A stretch of 64,000 bases of DNA, taken from contig NZ_JBIMER010000006.1 of NCBI RefSeq assembly GCF_051262515.1, forward strand, positions 62,001 to 126,000, read 5' to 3'. Of this stretch, positions 15,329-25,694 are shown piece by piece. Every line of letters begins with the position of its first letter. The first letter of the stretch is position 1. The notes under the pieces are model-generated. The model was given only the letters and a program-made list of their open reading frames with translations. It had not been told where the DNA came from and did no database searches. Source of the stretch: Arthrobacter_N sp051262515. Its GTDB lineage: Bacteria > Actinomycetota > Actinomycetes > Actinomycetales > Micrococcaceae. The position numbers were made by a program, and so were the translations under genes.

Positions 15329-17002
15329 GTGAGCAAAACCGTCCTCGACCGCGTGCCCATCCGTCGTGCCCTGATCTCCGTCTACGACAAGTCCGGGCTG
15401 GAGGAGCTGGCCCGAGGCCTGCACGACGCCGGGGTGCGGATCGTTTCCACCGGGTCCACGGCCCAGCGCATCGCCGCCGCCGGAATCCCCGTGCAGGGCG
15501 TCGAGGAAGTCACCGGTTCCCCCGAAATGCTGGACGGGCGCGTCAAGACGCTGCACCCGCGCGTGCATGGCGGAATCCTCGCGGACCGCCGCGTGCCGGA
15601 GCACGTCCAGACGCTGGCCGACATGGACATCGAGCCCTTCGACCTCGTGGTGGTCAACCTCTACCCGTTCGTCGAGACCGTGCGCTCGGGCGCGGGACAG
15701 GACGACGTCGTAGAACAGATCGACATCGGCGGGCCGGCGATGGTGCGCTCCGCCGCGAAGAACCACGCCGCGGTCTCCATCGTGGTCGACCCGGGCAGCT
15801 ACGGCGACGTCGTCGCGGCGGCGGCCGGCGGAGGTTTCGACCTGAAGACCAGGCGCCGCCTGGCGGCGAAGGCCTTCGCCCACACCGCCTCCTACGACAC
15901 CGCGGTCGCGACGTGGACCGCCGGCGAGTTCCTCGACGAGGACGGCGACGGGACCATCGACTGGCCCGCCTACTCCGGCGTCGCCCTCGAGCGATCCGAG
16001 GTGCTGCGGTACGGCGAGAACCCCCACCAGCAGGCCGCGCTCTACGTGGACAAGGCCGCCCCGGCGGGCATCGCGCAGGCGGACCAGCTCCACGGCAAGG
16101 CCATGAGCTACAACAACTACGTCGACGCCGACGCCGCCCTGCGCGCGGCCTTCGACTTCGAGCTGCCGGCGGTCGCGATCATCAAGCACGCCAACCCGTG
16201 CGGCGTCGCCGTCGGCTCGGCGGACGCGGCAGACCCCATCGCCGACGCGCACGCCAAGGCGCACGCCTGCGACCCGCTCTCCGCCTTCGGCGGCGTCATC
16301 GCCGCGAACCGGACGGTGACCCGCGCGATGGCCGAGACCGTCAGGGACATCTTCACGGAGGTCGTGATCGCACCGGCCTTCGAGCGGGAGGCCGTGGAGA
16401 TTCTCTCCAAGAAGAAGAACATCCGGCTGCTCGCCCTCCCGGAGGGCTACGGCCGTTATCCGACCGAGCTCCGGCAGGTCTCCGGCGGCATGCTGGTCCA
16501 GGTTTCCGACAAGGTCGACGCCGTAGGCGACGCCCCCGCGACATGGACCCTGGCCGCCGGCGAGGCGGCCGACGAGGCAACCTTGGCGGACCTCGCCTTC
16601 GCCTGGCGGGCCGTCCGCGCCGCCAAGTCCAACGCGATCCTGCTCGCCGCGAACGGCGCGGCGGTCGGGATCGGCATGGGACAGGTCAACCGCGTGGATT
16701 CCTGCAAGCTGGCCGTAGAGCGCGCCAACTCGCTGGGCGTTTCGGTGGCCTCGGATGTCGACGCGGCCGGCGGTGCCTCCGGCGCGGCGGACGCGGCTGG
16801 TTCGGCCGAGCGCGCACGCGGCGCCGTCGCGGCGTCGGACGCGTTCTTCCCGTTCGCCGACGGGCTGCGGATCCTGCTCGACGCCGGCGTCAAGGCCGTC
16901 GTTCAGCCCGGCGGGTCGGTCCGCGACGACGAGGTCATCGCCGCCGCGAACGCCGCCGGCGTCACGATGTACTTCACCGGCGCGCGGCACTTCTTCCACT
17001 AG
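15329..17002 (+). CDS. purH: Bifunctional AICAR transformylase / IMP cyclohydrolase
   Basis: A 557-residue enzyme for the last two steps of IMP synthesis. The N-terminal IMP cyclohydrolase (MGS-like) domain starts at RRALISVYDKSGLEEL and contains GRVKTLHPRVHGGIL; the C-terminal AICAR transformylase domain has the catalytic KHANPCG and ASDAFFPFADG. The protein is about 30 residues longer than usual because of an Ala/Gly-rich insert (residues about 474-497) near the C-terminal active site region. GTG start with GGGAGAG ribosome site; a TAGACT -10 lies about 40 nt upstream, so purH has its own promoter here, apart from purN. Its last 29 bp overlap the convergent kinase gene. Confidence 0.95.
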   Translation: MSKTVLDRVPIRRALISVYDKSGLEELARGLHDAGVRIVSTGSTAQRIAAAGIPVQGVEEVTGSPEMLDGRVKTLHPRVHGGILADRRVPEHVQTLADMDIEPFDLVVVNLYPFVETVRSGAGQDDVVEQIDIGGPAMVRSAAKNHAAVSIVVDPGSYGDVVAAAAGGGFDLKTRRRLAAKAFAHTASYDTAVATWTAGEFLDEDGDGTIDWPAYSGVALERSEVLRYGENPHQQAALYVDKAAPAGIAQADQLHGKAMSYNNYVDADAALRAAFDFELPAVAIIKHANPCGVAVGSADAADPIADAHAKAHACDPLSAFGGVIAANRTVTRAMAETVRDIFTEVVIAPAFEREAVEILSKKKNIRLLALPEGYGRYPTELRQVSGGMLVQVSDKVDAVGDAPATWTLAAGEAADEATLADLAFAWRAVRAAKSNAILLAANGAAVGIGMGQVNRVDSCKLAVERANSLGVSVASDVDAAGGASGAADAAGSAERARGAVAASDAFFPFADGLRILLDAGVKAVVQPGGSVRDDEVIAAANAAGVTMYFTGARHFFH

Positions 17003-17963
17003 CGGCACCGGTGGATTCCGCGATCTGAACATGCTGGCCCAGGGCGCTGTCCTGGGCCAGCGTCGTCAGCAGCGCCGCGCCGTCGAGCCCCGTTCCGAGC
17101 GGTTCGCGCAGTTCGACTCCCGGCCACTGTTGCCGGAGGCGGTCCAGGAACGGTCCGCGGATCTCGCCGGCGCCGAAGACGCGACCCAGGCAGCAGACCA
17201 CGGGATCCGGGCGGGCGTCCTCGCCGACGCGGCGCAGGCCGGTCGCCGTGGAGTGCGCCAGTTCGGCCGCGGCGCGCGCGCAGATGTCCGCGGCCACCGC
17301 GTCCGTCGCCGCCAGCGCGGTGACCCGCGGGGCGTAGGAGGCGATGCGGCGCACGCGGTGCGGATCGGTCTGCAGCTCCACGTAGGCGTGTTCGACATTC
17401 GGGAAGTCCTCCGCGAGGACCGCGGTCAGCGCGGTGGCCGGGCCGCGGCCGTCGTGGGCGCGCATCACGGTGCGGAATGCCTCGATGCCCAGCCAGTAAC
17501 CGCTTCCCGCGTCGCCCATGAGGTAGCCCCAGCCATCCACGCGCGCGACGCTGGCCGCGCCGACTGCCAACGTGACGACGCCGGTCCCGCTGGCGATCAC
17601 CGCACCCGGATGGTCGCCGAGGGCGCCCAGATACGACGTCACGGAGTCGTGGGCGACGAGGACGCGACCGACGCCCAGGCCGGAACAGGCGTCCAGGAGG
17701 CGTTGCGCCTCGCCCCCGGCGTCGGTCAGCCCGGAGGTCCCGACGGCGACGGCCGCGAACGTGCCGCCCGTGGCCATGCCCACCCGTTCGACGACGGAGC
17801 GCAGCTGCGGCGCCAGCGGCCGGTCCGTCCGGATGCCGGGAAAATCGTGCGGGCTCTCGCGCGAGCCGATCGCGTGGGCCTGGGCGCGGATGCCGGTCTG
17901 GCCGGCGTCGATGGCCAGCACCTTATCGGGCATGGGGATCGTCTGCTTTGGTGGGTGGTTCAT
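16974..17963 (-). CDS. BadF/BadG-type ATPase, N-acetylglucosamine kinase-like
   Basis: A 329-residue ASKHA-fold kinase. The phosphate-1 loop is LAIDAGQTGIRA, phosphate-2 is AVIASGTGVVTLA, and GWGYLMGDAGSGYWLG is the hallmark of the BadF/BadG/BcrA and GlcNAc-kinase families. In actinobacteria such enzymes phosphorylate GlcNAc or related sugars from wall recycling. ATG 17963 is preferred because a TATTGT box ends 7 nt upstream (leaderless); the next in-frame ATG at 17933 has no ribosome site. Its 3' end overlaps purH by 29 bp in tail-to-tail orientation. The exact substrate is not determined. Confidence 0.8.
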   Translation of the reverse strand: MNHPPKQTIPMPDKVLAIDAGQTGIRAQAHAIGSRESPHDFPGIRTDRPLAPQLRSVVERVGMATGGTFAAVAVGTSGLTDAGGEAQRLLDACSGLGVGRVLVAHDSVTSYLGALGDHPGAVIASGTGVVTLAVGAASVARVDGWGYLMGDAGSGYWLGIEAFRTVMRAHDGRGPATALTAVLAEDFPNVEHAYVELQTDPHRVRRIASYAPRVTALAATDAVAADICARAAAELAHSTATGLRRVGEDARPDPVVCCLGRVFGAGEIRGPFLDRLRQQWPGVELREPLGTGLDGAALLTTLAQDSALGQHVQIAESTGAASGRSAARR

Positions 17964-17970
17964 GGTTCCA

Positions 17971-17976
17971 ACAATA
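17971..17976 (-). promoter_or_regulatory. -10 element TATTGT, leaderless promoter of the kinase
   Basis: TATTGT on the minus strand ends 7 nt before the ATG at 17963, with no Shine-Dalgarno sequence between. Confidence 0.45.
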
Positions 17977-18132
17977 GGACTCCGCCGCCCGCGGAACACG
18001 CGCCGGATCCGCCGAAGATGAAGGGGGCGGGACCCCGGAAAACCTATGGGAGGGCGTCCTTCCGGTAAGTTTGTCCTGTTGAGTCCACACCGGATGTGAA
18101 GTTACCGCAGACCTTTCAGGGAGCCGCTACCC

Positions 18133-20352
18133 ATGGCCAAGATTATTTACACCCACACCGATGAGGCGCCGATGCTGGCGACGTATTCGTTCCTGCCGAT
18201 CGTCGAGGCCTTCGCCTCGACCGCCGGCGTGGAAGTGGAAACCCGCGACATCTCGCTGGCTGGCCGCATCATCGCCGTCTTCGGCGACTTCCTCACCGAG
18301 GAACAGCGCACCGGGGACGCGCTGGCCGAGCTGGGCCAGCTCGCCAAGAGCCCCGACGCCAACATCATCAAGCTGCCGAACATCAGTGCGTCCATCCCGC
18401 AGCTGAAGGCCGCCATCACGGAGCTCCAGGGCCACGGCTACGCGCTGCCGGACTACCCGGACAACCCGTCCTCCGACGAGGAGACGGACATCCGCGCCCG
18501 CTACGACAAGATCAAGGGCTCGGCCGTGAACCCCGTGCTGCGCGAGGGCAACTCCGATCGCCGCGCGCCGCTGTCCGTCAAGAACTACGCCCGGAAGAAC
18601 CCGCACACGATGGGTGCCTGGACCGCCGAGTCCAGGACCAACGTGGCCACCATGGGAGCCGACGACTTCCGCTCCAACGAGAAGTCGGTGGTCATCCCCG
18701 CGGACGACACGCTCTCCATCCGGATCGTCCGCGAGGACGGCACGGTCAAGGTCCTGAAGAAGGCCCTTCCGGTGCTGGCCGACGAGGTCATCGACGGCAC
18801 GGTCATGCGCGCCGCCGCCCTCGACACGTTCCTGTCCGCGCAGGTCGCCCGCGCCAAGGAGGAGGGCATCCTTTTCTCGGCGCACCTCAAGGCCACCATG
18901 ATGAAGGTCTCCGACCCGATCATCTTCGGCCACGTGGTGAAGGCCTACTTCTCGGAGCTGTTCGAGCAGTACGGCGACAACCTGGCCGCCGCGGGCATCA
19001 GCCCGAACAACGGGCTCGCCGCGATCCTCGGAGGGCTCGAGGAGCTTCCGGAGGACGTCCGCGAAGGCGTCCAGGCGGCGATCGCGAAGGGGCTCGAGGA
19101 GGGACCCGCGCTGGCCATGGTGGACTCCGACAAGGGCATCACCAGCCTGCACGTCCCCTCCGATATCATCGTCGACGCGTCCATGCCCGCCATGATCCGT
19201 TCCTCCGGCCACATGTGGGGACCGGACGGCCAGGAGGCCGACACGCTCGCGGTGCTGCCGGACAGCTCCTACGCCGGCATCTACCAGGTGGTCCTGGACG
19301 ACTGCCGCGCCAACGGCGCCTACGACCCCACCACCATGGGAACCGTCCCGAACGTCGGCCTCATGGCCCAGGCCGCCGAGGAATACGGCAGCCACGACAA
19401 GACCTTCGAGATCCAGTCCGCCGGCACCGTCCAGGTCCTGGATTCCAAGGGCGCCGTGCTGATCGAGCACCAGGTGGCACCGGGCGACATCTGGCGCGCG
19501 TGCCAGACCAAGGACGTGCCGGTCCGCGACTGGGTCAAGCTGGCCGTCACCCGCGCCCGCGCCTCCGCGACCCCGGCCGTCTTCTGGCTGGACGAGACCC
19601 GCGCGCACGATGCGCAGCTCATCAAGAAGGTCGGCGAGTACCTCGAGGAGCACGACACCGAGGGCCTGCAGATCGAGATCATGAGCCCGGTCGATGCCAC
19701 GGCGTTCACCCTGGAGCGCCTGCGCAAGGGGGAAGACACCATCTCGGTCTCCGGCAACGTGCTGCGCGACTACCTCACGGACCTCTTCCCGATCCTCGAG
19801 CTCGGCACCAGCGCCAAGATGCTTTCCGTGGTGCCGCTGATCAACGGCGGCGGACTCTTCGAGACCGGCGCCGGCGGCTCCGCCCCGAAACACGTGCAGC
19901 AGCTGGTGAAGGAGAACCACCTGCGTTGGGACAGCCTCGGCGAGTTCCTGGCGCTGGCCGTCAGCTTCGAGCACCTGGCCACGAGCACGGGCAACCAGCG
20001 CGCGCAGGTCCTGGCGGACACGCTGGACCGCGCCACCGGAACGTTCCTGCTGGAGAACAAGTCTCCGAAGCGCAAGGTCGGCGAGCTCGACAACCGCGGC
20101 AGCCACTTCTACCTCGCCCAGTACTGGGCCAAAGAGCTGGCCGCGCAGACCGAGGACGCCGAGCTGGCACAGGCGTTCGCCGCCGTGGCCGAAGCGCTCA
20201 CCGCCAACGAGGAGGCCATCGTCGGCGAGCTCAGCGCCGTCCAGGGGGCCCCGCTGGAGCTCGGCGGCTACTACCGTCCGGACATCGCCAAGGTGGAGGC
20301 GGCGATGCGTCCCTCCAAGACGCTGAACTCGGTCGTCTCGACCCTCGGCTAG
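18133..20352 (+). CDS. icd: NADP-dependent isocitrate dehydrogenase, monomeric type
   Basis: A 739-residue monomeric IDH, the large single-chain form typical of actinobacteria and some proteobacteria, converting isocitrate to 2-oxoglutarate with NADP in the TCA cycle. Family landmarks include the N-terminal KIIYTHTDEAPMLATYSFLP, the substrate-site PNISASIPQLKAAI, SVKNYARKNPHTMG, and the C-terminal NRGSHFYLAQYWA. Full length, no internal stops. ATG 18133 follows a CAGGGAG ribosome site. It is monocistronic, with its own upstream region (17977-18132) and a very stable hairpin behind it. Confidence 0.95.
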   Translation: MAKIIYTHTDEAPMLATYSFLPIVEAFASTAGVEVETRDISLAGRIIAVFGDFLTEEQRTGDALAELGQLAKSPDANIIKLPNISASIPQLKAAITELQGHGYALPDYPDNPSSDEETDIRARYDKIKGSAVNPVLREGNSDRRAPLSVKNYARKNPHTMGAWTAESRTNVATMGADDFRSNEKSVVIPADDTLSIRIVREDGTVKVLKKALPVLADEVIDGTVMRAAALDTFLSAQVARAKEEGILFSAHLKATMMKVSDPIIFGHVVKAYFSELFEQYGDNLAAAGISPNNGLAAILGGLEELPEDVREGVQAAIAKGLEEGPALAMVDSDKGITSLHVPSDIIVDASMPAMIRSSGHMWGPDGQEADTLAVLPDSSYAGIYQVVLDDCRANGAYDPTTMGTVPNVGLMAQAAEEYGSHDKTFEIQSAGTVQVLDSKGAVLIEHQVAPGDIWRACQTKDVPVRDWVKLAVTRARASATPAVFWLDETRAHDAQLIKKVGEYLEEHDTEGLQIEIMSPVDATAFTLERLRKGEDTISVSGNVLRDYLTDLFPILELGTSAKMLSVVPLINGGGLFETGAGGSAPKHVQQLVKENHLRWDSLGEFLALAVSFEHLATSTGNQRAQVLADTLDRATGTFLLENKSPKRKVGELDNRGSHFYLAQYWAKELAAQTEDAELAQAFAAVAEALTANEEAIVGELSAVQGAPLELGGYYRPDIAKVEAAMRPSKTLNSVVSTLG

Positions 20353-20375
20353 CCCCGGGCGGCACGGCACACCAT

Positions 20376-20441
20376 ACGACGGCGGCGCGTCGCCCCACCT
20401 CGGACCGGCATCCGGGGACAGGGGCGGCGCGCCGCCGTCGT
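20376..20441. terminator. Long GC-rich terminator hairpin after icd
   Basis: A 14-bp perfect stem, ACGACGGCGGCGCG (20376-20389) with its complement at 20428-20441, continues inward through a T-G wobble and another 6 pairs, 21 bp in total, around a 24-nt loop. No T-tract follows. Confidence 0.6.
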
Positions 20442-20516
20442 GCGGGGGTTTGCCGGTGTCTCAGGCGGGACGTCACAATTCACCCGCCCCACACCGGGTT
20501 TGGCAAGGTATCCACC

Positions 20517-21473
20517 ATGTCGACCACCCAAACAACCATCACCCCCAGCGAAGCCGAGGAACGCAGCGCGCGCCTGGCCGTGACGCTGTTCCCGCTGCTG
20601 ATCCTCGCCGGCGGCGCGCTGGCCCTGTTCCTTCCCACGCCGTTCACCGGATGGTCCGCGTTCATCACGCCGGGGCTCATGGTCATTATGTTCGGCATGG
20701 GGCTCACACTGACCTTGCCGGACTTCGCGCTGGTCGCCAAGCGACCGCTTCCGGTCCTGCTCGGCGTCGCCGCCCAGTACGTCATCATGCCGCTGCTCGG
20801 CCTGGGCATCTCGGTCCTGCTGCAGCTTCCGCCGGCACTCGCGGCGGGCGTCATCCTCGTCGGTTGCGCTCCCGGCGGGACGGCCTCCAACGTCGTCGCG
20901 TACCTGGCCAAGGGCGACGTCGCCCTGTCCGTGACCATGACCAGCGTGTCCACGCTGATCGCGCCCCTGCTCACCCCGCTGCTGACCCTGTGGCTGGCCG
21001 GCCAGTACATGCCGGTCGACGCAGGTTCCATGGCTTTGAGCATCGTGCAGATTGTCCTGATCCCGGTGGTTCTGGGACTGGTGGCGCGCTCGCTGATCCC
21101 GGCGGTGGTAACCAGGGTCCTTCCGGCGCTTCCCTGGGTTTCGGTCCTGGCGATCACGTTCGTGGTCATGGCCGTCGTGGCCGGCAGCGCCGCAGCCATC
21201 TTCAGCGCCGGGCTGCTGATCCTGCTCGCCGTTGTCCTCCACAACGGGAGCGGCTACCTGATCGGCTACGGCGTGGCGAAGGCGTTCAAGCTGCCGGTCC
21301 CGTCCCGCCGCACCATGGCGGTCGAGGTCGGCATGCAGAACTCCGGTCTCGCCGCGGGACTGGCCAAGCAGTTCTTCACGCCCGAGGCGGCCCTGCCCGG
21401 CGCCGTGTTCTCCGTCTGGCACAACGTGTCCGGCGCGGTCATGGCGGCGATCTGGCGCCGCAGGTCCCGCTAA
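20517..21473 (+). CDS. Bile acid:sodium symporter (BASS) family transporter
   Basis: A 318-residue protein with about ten helices of the BASS/SBF family. Recognisable are VIMFGMGLTLTLPDF in helix 3, VGCAPGGTASNVVAYLAKGDVALS (cross-over region with sodium-site Gly/Asn/Ser residues) and EVGMQNSGLAAGLA in the second cross-over helix. Bacterial relatives take up small organic anions such as pantoate, pyruvate or bile acids with sodium. The ATG at 20517 has only a weak GGCAAGG site. It is monocistronic and convergent with the sugar ABC operon. Substrate cannot be told from sequence. Confidence 0.85.
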   Translation: MSTTQTTITPSEAEERSARLAVTLFPLLILAGGALALFLPTPFTGWSAFITPGLMVIMFGMGLTLTLPDFALVAKRPLPVLLGVAAQYVIMPLLGLGISVLLQLPPALAAGVILVGCAPGGTASNVVAYLAKGDVALSVTMTSVSTLIAPLLTPLLTLWLAGQYMPVDAGSMALSIVQIVLIPVVLGLVARSLIPAVVTRVLPALPWVSVLAITFVVMAVVAGSAAAIFSAGLLILLAVVLHNGSGYLIGYGVAKAFKLPVPSRRTMAVEVGMQNSGLAAGLAKQFFTPEAALPGAVFSVWHNVSGAVMAAIWRRRSR

Positions 21474-21496
21474 CCGCCCCCGACGCACCGCCGCGG

Positions 21497-21556
21497 AAAC
21501 GCCGGCGGCCGGCCACCGAGGGGGAGTTCCCCTTCGATGGCCGGCCGCCGGCGTTT
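21497..21556. terminator. Bidirectional terminator between BASS transporter and sugar ABC operon
   Basis: A perfect 19-bp stem: AAACGCCGGCGGCCGGCCA (21497-21515) and its complement (21538-21556), with further pairing of GGGG/CCCC inside the loop. A-rich and T-rich ends on both sides suit termination from both directions. Confidence 0.75.
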
Positions 21557-21582
21557 AGTTGTTCGGTTGCTCTTGGGACCGG

Positions 21583-22689
21583 CTACTTCGTGATGGGGCC
21601 CAGCACCGGATCGTCGATGTAGGCCTCCTTGACGTTTTCCTCGGTCACGATGACGGGATCGAGGAGGTACGCCGGGACGACCTTCACGCCGTTGTCGTAG
21701 CTCTCCTCGTCGTTGACCTCCGGCGCCGTGCCGGACTGCAGGTCCTGGGCCATCGTGATGGCGTGCTCGACGAGCTTGCGGGTGTCCTTGTTGATGGTCG
21801 AGTACTGCTCGCCGGCCATGATCGACTTGACCGACTCCACCTCCGAGTCCTGGCCGGTCACGATGGGCGTGTCCTTGCCGGCGGCCTTGACGGAGGTCAG
21901 GGCGGCGCGGGCCAGCGTGTCGTTGGGGGAAAGGATGCCGTGGAGCTCGTCGGAGGAGTAGCTTCCGGTGAGGAGCGTGTCCATGCGCTTCTGGGCGTTC
22001 TCGGCCTTCCAGCCCTGGGTGACTGCCTGCTCGAACGACGTCTGTCCCGACGAGACGACCAGTGTCCCGTCGTCGATCTTCGGCTGGAGCACCGACATGG
22101 CGCCGTCGAAGAAGACCTTCGCGTTGGCGTCGTCCGGGGAACCGGCCAGCAGCTCGATGTTGTACGGGCTCTCGCCCTTCTTCTCGGCGAGGCCGTCCAA
22201 CAGGGCCTGTCCCTGGAGCTCGCCGACCTTGAAGTTGTCGTAGGCCACGTAGTAGTCGACGTCGGGGCTGTTCAGCAACAGCCGGTCGTAGGCGATGACG
22301 GTCGCGCCGGACTCCTTGGCCGCCTTGAGCTGGGTGCCCAGCTGCGCGCCGTCGATCGCGCCGACGATGATGACCTTCGCGCCGTTGGTGATCATGGCGC
22401 TGATCTGGTTCTGCTGCTCCGATACGCCGCCGTTGGCGAACTGGACATCGGGTTCGAACCCGGCGTCCGTCAGGCCCTCGTTGAACAGGCTTTCCGCGAG
22501 GACCCAGTTTTCGCTGGTCTTCTGCGGAAGGGCGACGCCGATGGTCGATCCGGCCTCGAAGCCGGCGACGGCCGACTCGCCGTCCTCGCCGGTGGTGGCC
22601 GTTGTTTCCGCCCGGCCGCAGCCGGTCAGTGCGAGTGCCGCGATGGCGGCCACGGCGGCCGCCTTGCGTGCTTGTCCGAAGATGTGCAT
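21583..22689 (-). CDS. chvE: Sugar ABC transporter substrate-binding lipoprotein, ChvE-like
   Basis: A 368-residue periplasmic-binding-protein-fold lipoprotein (lipobox LTGC, C24) of the ChvE/multiple-monosaccharide group. After the linker, the mature protein starts with STIGVALPQKTSENW and carries VIIVGAIDGAQLGTQL and GILSPNDTLARAAL, typical of cluster B sugar binders. With the two preceding genes it forms a CUT2-type importer (MmsA-MmsB-ChvE) for monosaccharides such as arabinose, galactose, glucose or xylose. It is the last gene of the operon, 39 nt after the permease, with a terminator 27 nt downstream. Symbol assigned by similarity. Confidence 0.85.
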   Translation of the reverse strand: MHIFGQARKAAAVAAIAALALTGCGRAETTATTGEDGESAVAGFEAGSTIGVALPQKTSENWVLAESLFNEGLTDAGFEPDVQFANGGVSEQQNQISAMITNGAKVIIVGAIDGAQLGTQLKAAKESGATVIAYDRLLLNSPDVDYYVAYDNFKVGELQGQALLDGLAEKKGESPYNIELLAGSPDDANAKVFFDGAMSVLQPKIDDGTLVVSSGQTSFEQAVTQGWKAENAQKRMDTLLTGSYSSDELHGILSPNDTLARAALTSVKAAGKDTPIVTGQDSEVESVKSIMAGEQYSTINKDTRKLVEHAITMAQDLQSGTAPEVNDEESYDNGVKVVPAYLLDPVIVTEENVKEAYIDDPVLGPITK

Positions 22690-22728
22690 GGTTTTTCGCT
22701 TTCTGATGGTGTGGATTGCTGTGGGGAA

Positions 22729-24015
22729 TTAGGCTTGGTGGGTGATGACGTCCTTGGTGGGCGTCGATTCGTCGGGTTGGTTCTCCCGGGCGCCGTTGGG
22801 CTTGCCGGTGTTTCCGAACGAGCGCATGAGCAGACCGGTGATGGATGGCTTGCCCTGCGACTTGTTGTAGATGTCGAAGGCGACGGCGGCCAGCAGCACG
22901 AGGCCCTTGATGATCTGTGTGGCGTCGGCTCCGATGCCCATGAGCTGGAGGCCGTTGTTCAGGACCGCCATCACGAGCCCGCCGATGATGGAGCCCACCA
23001 CGGTGCCCACTCCGCCGGAGACGGCGGCTCCGCCGATGAAGACGGCCGCGATGGCATCCAGTTCCCAGCCCACGCCGTCGAACGGTCCGGAGGCCGTCGA
23101 ACGGCCGACGAAGATCATGCCCGCCAGCCCGGCGAGGATGGACATGTTCATCATGACCAGGAAGTTGACCCGCCGGGAGCGGACGCCGGAGAGCTCGGCC
23201 GCGTGGCGGTTGCCGCCGACCGCGTAGACGTGGCGGCCGATGACGGTGCGGGAGGAGACGAAGCCGTAGATGAGGACCAGCACGGCCAGGATGATTCCGG
23301 GGATCGGGAACGAGGTTCCGGGACGGCCGGTGGCGAACAGGTACGTCGCGTAGAGAATGGCGCCGCTGATGAGCGTGAGCTTCGTGGCGGTCACCCACAT
23401 CTCGGGTACCTCAGCGCCGAGCGACTTCGCCTTCGACCGGCCGCGGACGGCTGCGCCGACGACGAAGGCGACGGCGGCCAGGCCCAGCAGGAGCGTCAGG
23501 TTGTTGTAGCCGGTGATGGGCCCGACCTCCGGCAGGTAGCCGGAGCCGATCTTTTGGAAGTCGGCGGGAACCGGGATGGTGTTGGACTTCCCCACGAACT
23601 GGTTCAGTCCCCTGAAGAGCAGCATGCCGGCCAGCGTGACGATGAACGCGGGTATTCCGATGTAAGCGGTAAAGAAGCCCTGCCAGACGCCGATCAGCGC
23701 GCCGAGCGCGAGCCCGAGCAGGATCCCCATGTACCAGGGGATGCCCCAGTCGCGCATGGCCAACGCCACCGCGACCCCGACGAACGCGGCCACCGATCCC
23801 ACGGAGAGGTCGATGTGCCCGGCGATGATCACCAGCACCATGCCGATCGCGAGGATCAGCACATAGGAGTTGCCGTTGAAGAGGTTGATGACGTTGCCGG
23901 GCGTCAGGGTCCGGCCGTCGGTGCGCCATTGGAAGAAGAGAATCAGTGCCACGAGGGCGAAGATCATGCCGAATTGCCGGCTGTTGCCGCCAAAGAGCTT
24001 CTTGATCGCGTTCAT
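22729..24015 (-). CDS. mmsB: Sugar ABC transporter permease, MmsB/GguB-like (CUT2)
   Basis: A 428-residue permease with about 10-12 helices, longer than RbsC-type permeases, as expected for MmsB/GguB/XylH. The EAA-like cytoplasmic loop is seen in RHVYAVGGNRHAAELSGVRSRRVN, and the AGHIDLSVGSVAAFVG motif of BPD_transp_2 permeases is present. A hydrophilic tail of about 40 residues ends the protein. It lies between the ATPase gene (34 nt upstream) and the binding protein gene. Confidence 0.9.
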   Translation of the reverse strand: MNAIKKLFGGNSRQFGMIFALVALILFFQWRTDGRTLTPGNVINLFNGNSYVLILAIGMVLVIIAGHIDLSVGSVAAFVGVAVALAMRDWGIPWYMGILLGLALGALIGVWQGFFTAYIGIPAFIVTLAGMLLFRGLNQFVGKSNTIPVPADFQKIGSGYLPEVGPITGYNNLTLLLGLAAVAFVVGAAVRGRSKAKSLGAEVPEMWVTATKLTLISGAILYATYLFATGRPGTSFPIPGIILAVLVLIYGFVSSRTVIGRHVYAVGGNRHAAELSGVRSRRVNFLVMMNMSILAGLAGMIFVGRSTASGPFDGVGWELDAIAAVFIGGAAVSGGVGTVVGSIIGGLVMAVLNNGLQLMGIGADATQIIKGLVLLAAVAFDIYNKSQGKPSITGLLMRSFGNTGKPNGARENQPDESTPTKDVITHQA

Positions 24016-24049
24016 TGTTTCCGTCCTAGTGTCTGAAGTGTCGTGCTCG

Positions 24050-25600
<1,551 letters not shown>

Positions 25601-25694
25601 TCGCCTGGCTGCCTTCGCTTTGGAGTGACGGGGTGGTGGATCCGGTGGTGGCTGTCCGGAAGGGGCGCGCGGAGTCCGCGTACGGCGCCGGCCG

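Noticed and set aside
18070..18100. CACA-N5-TGTG as a GlxR/CRP site before icd
   Set aside because: CRP-type sites read TGTGA-N6-TCACA; here the half-sites point the opposite way and are only 4 bp.
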